A DNA stretch of 64,000 bases, taken from assembly GCA_902787555.1 (NCBI GenBank), contig CADAGO010000010.1:22506-86505 (forward strand), in the 5' to 3' direction. Shown one piece after another: positions 1-7,998 of the stretch (its first letter is position 1; each line of letters starts with the position of its first letter). Made by a program: the position numbers and the translations under genes. The DNA is from an uncultured Bacteroidales bacterium. GTDB taxonomy: Bacteria > Bacteroidota > Bacteroidia > Bacteroidales > Bacteroidaceae. Below the pieces are notes generated by a model that worked only from the letters and a program-made list of their open reading frames with translations, searched no databases and was not told the origin of the DNA.

Positions 1-488
1 ATACCAACAGAGATTCCTGTCACAAGGAAACCGGCTAGGAGCATGGGGAAGTTGACAGAACACATAACCAACAACACTCCTGCCATATAGACCAAGAGGT
101 TGTAGGTGTAGATGAACTTACGTCCGTACTTATCGGCCAGGAATCCGCCGATGATGGCACCAATGGCGGCACCCAGACAGTTGGCACTGATGAAATTGAG
201 CCATCCCAAATGAACTTCGGAGAGACCTAGATAGTTTTGCCAGAGGGTAAGGCCACTGGCTCCTGCTACGATGGCTCCTGCATCGAGGTAATTGGTAAGA
301 GACACCGCAATGGTGCTCTTCAAAGAAGAAGACCCGCCCCCTTGCCCCTCAGTCTTCCCCCTACGGGGGACTGAGGGGGGACAAGACGGATTTTCCCCCT
401 TCGCACTCCCCCCAAGGGGGAGAGAAGGGCGGGGAGTGGTTACTTCTGCAACATGCGAAGATTTGTCAGAAACTATTTCCGTATTCAT
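1..488 (-). CDS. MFS sugar transporter, N-terminal part (cut by window edge)
   Basis: N-terminal part (about 162 residues) of a major facilitator superfamily transporter running off the left edge. Translating the minus strand from the ATG at 488 gives membrane segments and the loop GGFLADKYGRK, the classic cytoplasmic loop 2-3 signature (G-x-L-x-D-x-x-G-R-R/K) of MFS porters. Residues about 19-52 are not membrane protein: they are encoded by GC-rich palindromic repeats and are rich in Gly, Pro and Ser. The gene begins 15 bases after the rhaA stop, so a sugar-uptake role, probably rhamnose or a related sugar, is inferred from context; the known Bacteroides rhamnose permease belongs to another family, so the substrate is uncertain. 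A start downstream of the repeat (for example a GTG) cannot be excluded. Confidence 0.8.
   Translation of the reverse strand, partial: MNTEIVSDKSSHVAEVTTPRPSLPLGGSAKGENPSCPPSVPRRGKTEGQGGGSSSLKSTIAVSLTNYLDAGAIVAGASGLTLWQNYLGLSEVHLGWLNFISANCLGAAIGAIIGGFLADKYGRKFIYTYNLLVYMAGVLLVMCSVNFPMLLAGFLVTGISVG
333..433. repeat. GC-rich palindromic repeat inside the MFS transporter gene
   Basis: Roughly 100 bases bounded by the inverted pair CCCGCCC (333-339) and GGGCGGG (427-433). Inside are a long hairpin (345-379; arms CCCCTCAGTC / GACTGAGGGG plus a C5/G5 stem) and a second one (406-422; CTCCCC-CC-AA-GGGGGAG). It reads through in frame with the transporter. Similar GC-rich palindromes occur in rhaB and cca. 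Confidence 0.75.
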
Positions 489-503
489 AAATGATTCCAA
501 TTA

Positions 504-1757
504 TTATCTTTTGCTTGTAACATCACGTTCGTATTGCTCAATAGCAGCAATGAAGTCAGCACCGACAGGCACGTCATTGCGCTGGCAGAATTCATCATAG
601 ACGGCATTCCAAGGTAATGCTTTGGCTTCTTCGAGCAGACCGAGCACTTGGAAACCCTTGCCTTCCAACTCATAGCGGCTGAGTTGGGCTGTGGGTTCCA
701 ATAAAGCGCGAGTCATACACTTTTGAGCAGCCCGTGAGCCTATGACGTAAGCTCCAATGCGGTTGATGCTACCATCGAAGAAGTCGAGACCATAGTGAAC
801 ACGGTCCATTGCATTGGCACGGACAATCTCAGAGAAAAGTTCCTGAGTGGGGTCGTCCATGATGGTTACGTGATCGGAATCCCAACGTACGGGACGACTG
901 ACATGTAGCATCAGTTCGGGAACGAACTGTAGCACAGCACTTACCTTGTCAGCAGGACTCTCGGTGGGGTGATAGTGACCTGTGTCGATGGTAAGGATGA
1001 TGTTATTCTTCGCAGCATAGGCAGTGTAGAAATCATGGTTGCCGACGGTGAAACTCTCCAGTCCTATGCCGAACACCTTTCCTTCGATGCAGTCCTTCAT
1101 CATTGGCTGAGGCTTGGCGAAGATCTGGTCGAGCGAATCCTTCAGGTAATGACGATAGAGGAAATGGTTGACACTCTGGTCCTTGCAACCATCGTGTACC
1201 CATAGATTCATGATACAAGGGTCGCCTTGTGCCTCTCCGATAGCATTGGCAATGTCACGACAACGCTTTGTATGTTCAATCCAGAAATTGCGGATGCTGT
1301 CATCAGGATTAGAGAGACTGAGGTTGCCACTCTTTGGATGGGAGAAACTTGTGGAATTGAAGTCGAGTTTTGTGTTGTATTCCTTTCCCCAGTCAATCCA
1401 ACTCTGGAAATAAGTGATGTCGACTTCATCACGGTCTACAACCTTTCCTTTGAAGTCACCATAAATTTCATGGAGGTTCAGACGATGGTTGCCGGGAATG
1501 AGACTCTTTGCTTTCAGCACATCTGCTCTCAACTCATCGATGTTTCGAGCCTTACCAGGATAGTTCCCAGTGCTCTGGATGCCACCAGAGAGTGCTCCTG
1601 CCTGTACTTCGAAACCTGCTACATCGTCGGCTTGCCAACAATGCATACTGAGGTGGAAATCTTGTAGTTGATTGATTACTTTCTCTGTATCGATGCCTAA
1701 ATCGGCATAGCGTGCTTTAGCCAGTTCATAGGCTTTAGTGATTTGTTCGCTTTTCAT
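504..1757 (-). CDS. rhaA: L-rhamnose isomerase
   Basis: Converts L-rhamnose to L-rhamnulose in the cytoplasm, the first step of rhamnose catabolism. From this start the protein is 417 residues, the usual RhaA length, and opens MKSEQITKAYELAK as in other RhaA proteins, followed by LSMHCWQADDVAGFE and GIQSTGNYPGKARN. Candidate metal-binding residues are visible in GLESF, TIDTGHYHPTE, HVSRPVRWDSDH and YGLDFFDG. An in-frame ATG at 1769 overlaps the rhaB stop as TAATG and would add four residues; it may support translational coupling, so the start is uncertain by 12 bases. It is flanked by rhaB upstream and the MFS transporter 15 bases downstream. Confidence 0.96.
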   Translation of the reverse strand: MKSEQITKAYELAKARYADLGIDTEKVINQLQDFHLSMHCWQADDVAGFEVQAGALSGGIQSTGNYPGKARNIDELRADVLKAKSLIPGNHRLNLHEIYGDFKGKVVDRDEVDITYFQSWIDWGKEYNTKLDFNSTSFSHPKSGNLSLSNPDDSIRNFWIEHTKRCRDIANAIGEAQGDPCIMNLWVHDGCKDQSVNHFLYRHYLKDSLDQIFAKPQPMMKDCIEGKVFGIGLESFTVGNHDFYTAYAAKNNIILTIDTGHYHPTESPADKVSAVLQFVPELMLHVSRPVRWDSDHVTIMDDPTQELFSEIVRANAMDRVHYGLDFFDGSINRIGAYVIGSRAAQKCMTRALLEPTAQLSRYELEGKGFQVLGLLEEAKALPWNAVYDEFCQRNDVPVGADFIAAIEQYERDVTSKR

Positions 1758-1768
1758 TGTGATGGTCA

Positions 1769-3271
1769 TTATGTAGTTAATAAATTCGTAAATTGTTCGT
1801 AGGCATTGTCCCATGTTGCCTTGTCTTGAGGCAGGTAGGTTTGCATCTCAATGCTTTGGGCAATCATTCGCCGCATGTCGTAGATATCGCTGACTAGTCC
1901 TGCAGCTTTCGCTTGGAGCATGATGTTGCCGATGGCAGTGCCTTCTACGGGACCTGTCAGTACAGGAATACCGATGCTATTGGCTGTCATCTGCATGAGA
2001 TAGATGTTTCGACTGCCTCCACCAATGACATGCAAGCGCTCGATGGGGAATGGGGCGAGTTCTTTGAGATATCCCAGGACCTGACGGTAGCGCAAAGCCA
2101 GACTCTCGAAGATACATCGTGCCATTTGACGGTAGTCTTCCGGGATAGGCTGGTGAGTTTCCCGGCAGTAGTCTTTGATGGCTTGAACCATACTGACAGG
2201 GTTTGCAAATCGTGGGTCGTCAGGGTTGATTAGGCTGCGGAAAGGTGCTGCTTCCATAGCATCAGCATTTACCTGATTGATGTCGGAAGGTGCATCGGTC
2301 CACTCTTGGCGGCATCGTTCCAAAAGCCACATACCACAGATATTTTTCAGGAAGCGGGTGGTGCCCTCTATACCTCCTTCGTTGGTAAAGTTGTATGTAT
2401 AGCTCTGTTTGTTAATGATGGCATCTCGGGTTTCGATGCCCAACAAGCTCCATGTACCGCAGCTGAGGTATGCAAATCGTTCGTTGCTGGCTGGGACTGC
2501 CGCTACTGCGGCGCCGGTATCGTGCCCTGCTACAGCGACTACAGGTATGGCACCCAGTCCTGTCAGTTTCTGTACTTCGGGTGTCAATGTGCCTACCACC
2601 TCGCTTGGGTTGACGTAGCGGCCGAATTGGCTCTCTTCCAGTTCGATGACATTGATCAGCTCATGGTCAATCCGTTTGGTGCGTGGGTCGAGCATCTGAC
2701 TGGTACTGAGGATGGTATATTCGCAAACAGCCTCACCTGTCAGCATGTATGTCAGGGCATCGGGAATGAATAGAATCTTATCGGCTGCTACCAAGGCAGA
2801 GTCGTCATGCTGCCGCATCGCAAAGAGTTGGAATAAAGAATTGAAATTCATGAATTGAATGCCCGTCTTCTCATATACCCGCTCTTTTGGAATCAATCGG
2901 AAATACTCTTCCATCATGCCGTTGGTATGTGGGTCACGATAGCAGTATGGGTTACGCAGAATGCCTCCGTCGCGCCCAACACAAACGAAGTCCACGCCCC
3001 ATGTGTCAATACCTATACTTTGGAGTTCGATTCCCTCTTTCGCTACAATGCGCAAGCCTCGTATGATTTCCTGATACAGCGCATAGATATCCCAGAAGTA
3101 GTGCCCTCCAGTTTGGATGATTGGATTGGGAAATCGGGTCAGTTCCCTTTGTTGGAGTTTCCCTGATGCGATTGAGCCGAGAATGGTACGTCCGCTTGTG
3201 GCCCCTAAGTCAACAGCGAACAGACCCCCTCTAACTCCCCCTTTATGGGGAGGATTATTGAACATTGACAT
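1769..3271 (-). CDS. rhaB: Rhamnulokinase
   Basis: ATP-dependent kinase of the FGGY family that phosphorylates L-rhamnulose to rhamnulose-1-phosphate. Visible motifs are FAVDLGATSGRT near residue 20, SIGIDTWGVDF near 90, SCGTWSLLG near 272 and the C-terminal VIGGGSRN and GPVEGTAIGN. About 500 residues, normal for the family. The N-terminus is unusual: residues about 5-16 (NNPPHKGGVRGG) precede the kinase fold and are encoded by a GC-rich palindromic repeat. An ATG at 3265 is an alternative start. It ends overlapping the possible rhaA start and begins 30 bases after the S9 peptidase stop. No dedicated rhamnulose-phosphate aldolase is seen here, although the operon may continue beyond the left edge. 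Confidence 0.96.
   Translation of the reverse strand: MSMFNNPPHKGGVRGGLFAVDLGATSGRTILGSIASGKLQQRELTRFPNPIIQTGGHYFWDIYALYQEIIRGLRIVAKEGIELQSIGIDTWGVDFVCVGRDGGILRNPYCYRDPHTNGMMEEYFRLIPKERVYEKTGIQFMNFNSLFQLFAMRQHDDSALVAADKILFIPDALTYMLTGEAVCEYTILSTSQMLDPRTKRIDHELINVIELEESQFGRYVNPSEVVGTLTPEVQKLTGLGAIPVVAVAGHDTGAAVAAVPASNERFAYLSCGTWSLLGIETRDAIINKQSYTYNFTNEGGIEGTTRFLKNICGMWLLERCRQEWTDAPSDINQVNADAMEAAPFRSLINPDDPRFANPVSMVQAIKDYCRETHQPIPEDYRQMARCIFESLALRYRQVLGYLKELAPFPIERLHVIGGGSRNIYLMQMTANSIGIPVLTGPVEGTAIGNIMLQAKAAGLVSDIYDMRRMIAQSIEMQTYLPQDKATWDNAYEQFTNLLTT
3224..3254. repeat. Short palindromic repeat at the rhaB N-terminus
   Basis: CTCCCC (3235-3240) and GGGGAG (3247-3252) form a short hairpin, preceded by a C-rich stretch. 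It encodes the residues PPHKGGVRGG ahead of the kinase fold. It resembles a shortened version of the palindromes in the MFS and cca genes. Confidence 0.55.
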
Positions 3272-3301
3272 TTAACATTATACATTTAACATTGACCATG
3301 G

Positions 3302-5815
3302 TCATAATTCTTTTTCTGAATAGATGGCATTCCACCATGTGGGGTCGTCTTGCAGATATTTTGCAAACCAGGCGAAGATGGTGTTCTGCCACTTGATACG
3401 TTTTTGGAAGTCGAGGATGTGATGGTTCTGTCCCTTTACTAGCACCATGGCTGTTTCGCGCCCTAAGAGTTTCAAGGCGGTAAACATTTGGATGCTTTCA
3501 CCCACTGGTACATTGGTATCTGCATCTCCATGGAGGAAGAGGATGGGGGTGTGGATTTTGTCAGCGTTGTAGAGCGGACTTTGATCCACATACAAGTGCT
3601 TGTCGGTCCAAGGGTAGCTGTTGGCCATACTGACCTCACTATAGCTGTAGCCCCAATAGCCTTCGCCCCAGTAGCTGGTGTGGTCGCTGATGCCTGCATG
3701 CGAGATAGCCGCAGCAAAGATGTCGGTCACGGTCTGTAGATACTGGGTCATGAACCCGCCGTAACTGGCTCCGATGCAGCCAATCTTCTTTGCATTGACA
3801 AACGAATGTTCCTTGCAAAACTGCTTTGTTCCGTCGATAATGTCTTGTGCCACTCCCTCACCTGCAGTGTTGACATGACGTGAGGAGAACTCCTGTCCGA
3901 AACCTGTAGCTCCTGAAGGATTGATGACCAGCACCACATAGCCTAACGATGCATAGGCATGATGTGGATAGCGGCTTTCGAAGTTTCGACTTGTAGGCGA
4001 GCAGCCTCCGTAGTAGTTCACAATCATGGGATATTGACGCGACGGGTCGAAGTCGGCTGGCAGGTAGTAGCGGCCGGATATTTCCTCACCACGACTGTTG
4101 GTGAACGTCCATGCATGACATTCTCCGAGTGTAGCATCTTTCAGGTTTTCACTGCTCAGGTCGTGGAACAGGGTGGAACGCATGTTCTTGGTGTTGAGCA
4201 GGTGCAGCCGATTACTGTTTGATGCACTCACTCCGTAGTAAGCAATCAGTCCTGTGGTTGAAGCACAGTCGAACGAATTGATGACTTCTTCACTACATTC
4301 AATCTCCTTGATCTTCTCCGTCTTGGGGTTCAGTTGGAACAGATTCACGGAGTCGCGATCTTCGGCTGTGAGGTAGAGCATGCCGTCGGATTGGTTCCAC
4401 ATTGCACGGCTGACTGACGGGTTGAAGTATTTCGTTACACAACGCAGGTTGCTGGTGCTCAAGTCTGCTCGGTTAACATCAATGAGGAACAGCTGGTTGT
4501 CTGTCATGCTGGGCGTGCGTCCTTCGGGAACATTCTTTCCGATGCCGCCAAATGCTTCCGGACTGCCGTAAATGGCTATCATCGACCCATCGGGAGAGAG
4601 GATGGCACGTGATGCGAAGCCATCGTTCTCGTAGACACATTTCGTTTCCATTGTCTCTAGATTGAGCAGATAGAGAGAACCGACAGTGGTGGGACGCTCT
4701 GTGAGACGTGAACGCTCTGTCCCGTAGAGTAAGAGTTTGCCATCGTTTGAGATTCCTCCCAAGTTGATATTATGGTGTCCATGGGTGAGGGGCTGCACCA
4801 TACCGCTCTTAATGTCGTACCGTAGCAGGTTGGTACGATTTCGCCAGCCAGCCTGACGGTCTTCGGGTTCCAACACCTGATAGACGCCCTCATCTTCCTT
4901 TGGACCTTCACTTTCCTTATATAATATAAGGTAGTCCTCAGTTGGGGCGATGTTGTAGCTGCCTCGTGGCACACCTTCGGCCAATGTGGTCTCAATGCCT
5001 GTCGCAGGGTCAACGCAGTAGAACTTCATGCCAGCAGGGGTGTCCTCCGTGTAGTAATACTTGTTGGATGTTGGCATCCAGTAGACGGAGTATCCAAGGT
5101 CAGCTATCTGACGTCCGGTAGCAGTCTCGCGGATAAGGGTATGTGTTTTTGTTTTACCATCGTTGGCAGTCGTTCGATAAGAGATGCGGATGTATTTCCC
5201 ATTTGGTGACAGCGCTGCCCCAGTGTAGGTGCTGGCTGTGATGACATCCATGAAGTTGTATTTGTGGCGAGCCGAATAGTCACTGATACGCACGCTTCCC
5301 TCTGTCTCCCCTGATGGAGAGGAATCTGATTCGATGTTGATAGCGACTTCCTGTTTCTCCTCTTCGTTCTCTCCCTTTTGGGAATCGGTGGGAACTGTCA
5401 GATATTTGACAACTACTTGATGGGTGGTAGGTTCGAGCCGTATGTAGCCGCTCATCTGTTTCTTCCCGTCGACAAACAACTGATATTTGCGAATACCCTT
5501 CACTTCGATGGTAATTCCTGTGTACAACTTGTTTTCCACATTGAAACCGATCATGTGGAGAGCAGCCTCCTTTGAATCCCCTCCAGAAGGAAGAGACTTT
5601 ATGTCAATCATTTGACCGTTCTCTAAGAGTGATTGCCTGATAGGGATATCCAGCAAGTTCGATTCGTCGAACTGCTTGGCGCTCACATCCTTCTCGTCTA
5701 TCATCACAGGATTCTTCACAGAGAAGGGACCTGCATAGCGTACCTGAGTGACCTTCTGGCTAAAGGTCAGAGCTGAAAAGCACAAGGCTACAATTGTTAT
5801 TGCGAATTTTCTCAT
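3302..5815 (-). CDS. S9 family serine peptidase (prolyl oligopeptidase/DPP-like), exported
   Basis: 837-residue exported peptidase. Residues 1-19 are a signal peptide (MRKFAITIVALCFSALTFS). Residues about 190-580 look like a beta-propeller, and the C-terminal 240 form an alpha/beta-hydrolase. The catalytic triad is visible: Ser in GASYGGFM (about 684), Asp in HGDADTNVPVG (about 763) and His in GQNHHILD (about 795). Members cleave peptides, often after proline or alanine, in the periplasm. It sits between malQ and rhaB, 30 bases from rhaB, which suggests cotranscription with carbohydrate genes, although its role there is unclear. The exact specificity (DPP4, DPP7-like or acylaminoacyl peptidase) cannot be told from the motifs. 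Confidence 0.9.
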   Translation of the reverse strand: MRKFAITIVALCFSALTFSQKVTQVRYAGPFSVKNPVMIDEKDVSAKQFDESNLLDIPIRQSLLENGQMIDIKSLPSGGDSKEAALHMIGFNVENKLYTGITIEVKGIRKYQLFVDGKKQMSGYIRLEPTTHQVVVKYLTVPTDSQKGENEEEKQEVAINIESDSSPSGETEGSVRISDYSARHKYNFMDVITASTYTGAALSPNGKYIRISYRTTANDGKTKTHTLIRETATGRQIADLGYSVYWMPTSNKYYYTEDTPAGMKFYCVDPATGIETTLAEGVPRGSYNIAPTEDYLILYKESEGPKEDEGVYQVLEPEDRQAGWRNRTNLLRYDIKSGMVQPLTHGHHNINLGGISNDGKLLLYGTERSRLTERPTTVGSLYLLNLETMETKCVYENDGFASRAILSPDGSMIAIYGSPEAFGGIGKNVPEGRTPSMTDNQLFLIDVNRADLSTSNLRCVTKYFNPSVSRAMWNQSDGMLYLTAEDRDSVNLFQLNPKTEKIKEIECSEEVINSFDCASTTGLIAYYGVSASNSNRLHLLNTKNMRSTLFHDLSSENLKDATLGECHAWTFTNSRGEEISGRYYLPADFDPSRQYPMIVNYYGGCSPTSRNFESRYPHHAYASLGYVVLVINPSGATGFGQEFSSRHVNTAGEGVAQDIIDGTKQFCKEHSFVNAKKIGCIGASYGGFMTQYLQTVTDIFAAAISHAGISDHTSYWGEGYWGYSYSEVSMANSYPWTDKHLYVDQSPLYNADKIHTPILFLHGDADTNVPVGESIQMFTALKLLGRETAMVLVKGQNHHILDFQKRIKWQNTIFAWFAKYLQDDPTWWNAIYSEKEL

Positions 5816-5817
5816 TA

Positions 5818-5955
5818 TAATAAATTATGAAAGTTTAATGTTTAAAGTTTAATGTTTAAAGTCAGTTTAACGAGTTTATAGTTTAACAAGTAAATATACT
5901 GTCCACTTTCAACTTTTTCAACTGACTATCAACTTTCAACTATCAACTATACACC
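5818..5955. repeat. AT-rich iterated intergenic sequence between malQ and the S9 peptidase
   Basis: The 145-base gap holds a 14-base unit GTTTAATGTTTAAA repeated twice with further degenerate copies, then repeats of TTCAACT and ATCAACT. A related TTTAACATTATACATTTAACAT string lies between the S9 gene and rhaB (3272-3300). No promoter of the usual pattern was recognised in it. Confidence 0.6.
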
Positions 5956-5960
5956 TTAAA

Positions 5961-7988
5961 TTATACATTATACACAATACCTTTCACGTGTTCCGTAAAA
6001 GAGTTTGGCTTGAGCAGGTTCTCCAAGCTAATGTGCATACGATAGCGCCAATAGTGTCGAGGATTAGCAGGAATATTGATGCGTTCGGCTGCTGCATCGG
6101 GCAGGCGGATTGCTTCGTCGATGCTGAACCAATCTTGGAGGGTGAGGATACAAAATGCAGAAGGACATGCTAAGTGTTGGCGGATGATATGTTCGCAGAG
6201 CCAACCTGGAAGTTTGTGCGGGGCATCACCTTGCATGTGGAGAACGGAGGTGTAATAGCGCTGTGACCGCTCGTGGTCTTCCTCCCACCACCCACGCAGG
6301 GTTGGGGTGTCGTGCGACGAGATGGTGCAGACCGATAGTTTGGGGTTGTCCTTCAGACGACCGAACTCGAGTCCTGGCGCTTTCGGCATGCTCTGAATCT
6401 CGAGACTCATAATCTGCAGTTGGTTCATCACACGCTCCACGCAAGCGGGTATCATACCGAGGTCTTCACCGCAGACAATCATCTGGGTAGAACGTGTGAG
6501 GGCAGGTAACTTCTTCATGGCTTCTCCGTACCAGAAATCGTTATGCCGATGATAGAAGAAATCTTCGTACATGCGGTCGAATGCCAGACGTGCTGAAGGG
6601 CTGAGGTTCTTGTATGACTCTTCGTCCTTGGCAGATATGCGGATATGGTAGCGTGTGGGGTCATGACGGTCTTGCAGATACATATCGGGGATGAACGGCA
6701 CCCCTTGACGGGTGATTTCCTCTTCTGTCATCGGTAAGGCTGGCGAGAAATGCCCCATCAGTCCGCTCTTATGTGGGCATGGTATTTCCCAGATGCGGAA
6801 GAAACCCAGGATGTGGTCAATGCGGTAGGCAGAGAAATATTCTGCCATCTTACGCATACGACGTATCCACCAGCGATAGCCGTCGCGTGCCATCACGTCC
6901 CAGTTATAGGTTGGGAATCCCCAGTTCTGTCCATCGTCTGAGAACGTATCGGGTGGTGCTCCTGTCTGTTCGTCCATATTGAAATAGAAAGGTTCCATCC
7001 ATGCCTCAACGCTATTGGTGCTGATGCCGATTGGGATGTCGCCTTTTAGGATGATGTTGTGACGACGAGCATAGTCGGCTACAGCATGCAGTTGCAGATG
7101 AAGGTGGTACTGGATGTAATAATGGTAGCTGATTTTGTGACGTTCTTTCTGAGCCAGTTTCCCTACCTCTTCAGCATTGAATGTGCTGTAGGATGGCCAT
7201 TTGGAAAACTGTGAGGTGCCATACTTGTCGCGTAGGTAGGAGAAGGCAGCATAGGGTTGTAGCCATTCCTTATTCTTATCGTAGAATGTCTTGAATCCTT
7301 TCGTCTTCATTACTTTAGCACCCTCCTGTTCATACATCTTCCGCATATAACTGCGCTTTAAGTTGTTCACAGCCTCGTAGTCGATCTGCGGCAGGCTGTT
7401 CACCCGTTGGCGCTCTGCTTCATATCTGGTCATCTCGGCCTTGTCGGATAGTGTACCCAACTGCTGGAGGTCGAGGTACATGGGATGCAGGGCAAAGATG
7501 GATATGCTGTTATAAGGGTATGAATCAGTCCATGAGTGCGAGATGGTGGTGTCGTTGATAGGCAGAATCTGTACGGCTCCCATGCCTGTCTGCTCTGCCC
7601 ATTGCACCATCTTCATCAGGTCGCCAAAGTCGCCAACGCCCTGACTGTTCTCACTGCGCAGCGAGAACACAGGTACTGCTACACCTGCTACATGTTGAGG
7701 GTCGCGCCACCAATCATGTTGCACATACACTTCCTTTCCTTTGATAGGGAAGATGATATGTGGCATTGTGGCTACCTCGATACGTTCCTCGCGTCCGTCA
7801 CGTTCGATAAAATAGCGGTAGGTGATGACGTCGTCTTGCCTGTCAGGCAAATCCATGCTACCTGTCCACACTTCGCCGTCGACGGTCGACAGTGGTATGT
7901 GAGTTGGAGGTTCGCTGCCTTGCGACAGACTTATCCATACGACTTCACCCCATTGGGTGCGATATTTTATTCTGAATTCTATCTGCAT
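5961..7988 (-). CDS. malQ: 4-alpha-glucanotransferase with N-terminal starch-binding domain
   Basis: GH77 amylomaltase that transfers alpha-1,4-glucan segments between maltodextrins in the cytoplasm. Residues about 1-110 resemble a CBM20 starch-binding module (FRIKYRTQWGEVVWISL, then VITYRYFIERDG). The catalytic barrel follows: KGDIPIGIS, nucleophile Asp in YRIDHILGFFRIWEIP (about 388), acid/base Glu in VCGEDLGMIP (about 507) and stabiliser Asp in ISSHDTPTLRGWW (about 558). At 675 residues it is shorter than the approximately 890-residue Bacteroidetes enzymes with two binding modules, consistent with only one module. It begins 10 bases after the GH43 stop, so the two are probably cotranscribed. 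Confidence 0.95.
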   Translation of the reverse strand: MQIEFRIKYRTQWGEVVWISLSQGSEPPTHIPLSTVDGEVWTGSMDLPDRQDDVITYRYFIERDGREERIEVATMPHIIFPIKGKEVYVQHDWWRDPQHVAGVAVPVFSLRSENSQGVGDFGDLMKMVQWAEQTGMGAVQILPINDTTISHSWTDSYPYNSISIFALHPMYLDLQQLGTLSDKAEMTRYEAERQRVNSLPQIDYEAVNNLKRSYMRKMYEQEGAKVMKTKGFKTFYDKNKEWLQPYAAFSYLRDKYGTSQFSKWPSYSTFNAEEVGKLAQKERHKISYHYYIQYHLHLQLHAVADYARRHNIILKGDIPIGISTNSVEAWMEPFYFNMDEQTGAPPDTFSDDGQNWGFPTYNWDVMARDGYRWWIRRMRKMAEYFSAYRIDHILGFFRIWEIPCPHKSGLMGHFSPALPMTEEEITRQGVPFIPDMYLQDRHDPTRYHIRISAKDEESYKNLSPSARLAFDRMYEDFFYHRHNDFWYGEAMKKLPALTRSTQMIVCGEDLGMIPACVERVMNQLQIMSLEIQSMPKAPGLEFGRLKDNPKLSVCTISSHDTPTLRGWWEEDHERSQRYYTSVLHMQGDAPHKLPGWLCEHIIRQHLACPSAFCILTLQDWFSIDEAIRLPDAAAERINIPANPRHYWRYRMHISLENLLKPNSFTEHVKGIVYNV

Positions 7989-7998
7989 AGTTTGTCTT

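Noticed and set aside
292-600. Open frame of 102 residues on the plus strand across the palindromic repeat
   Set aside because: It is the antisense shadow of the MFS and rhaA genes; the opposite strand gives MFS and RhaA motifs.
5281-5340. Possible further palindromic-repeat insert in the S9 peptidase (segment SDSSPSGETEGS)
   Set aside because: Some similarity in composition to the other repeats but no clear inverted arms; too weak to claim.
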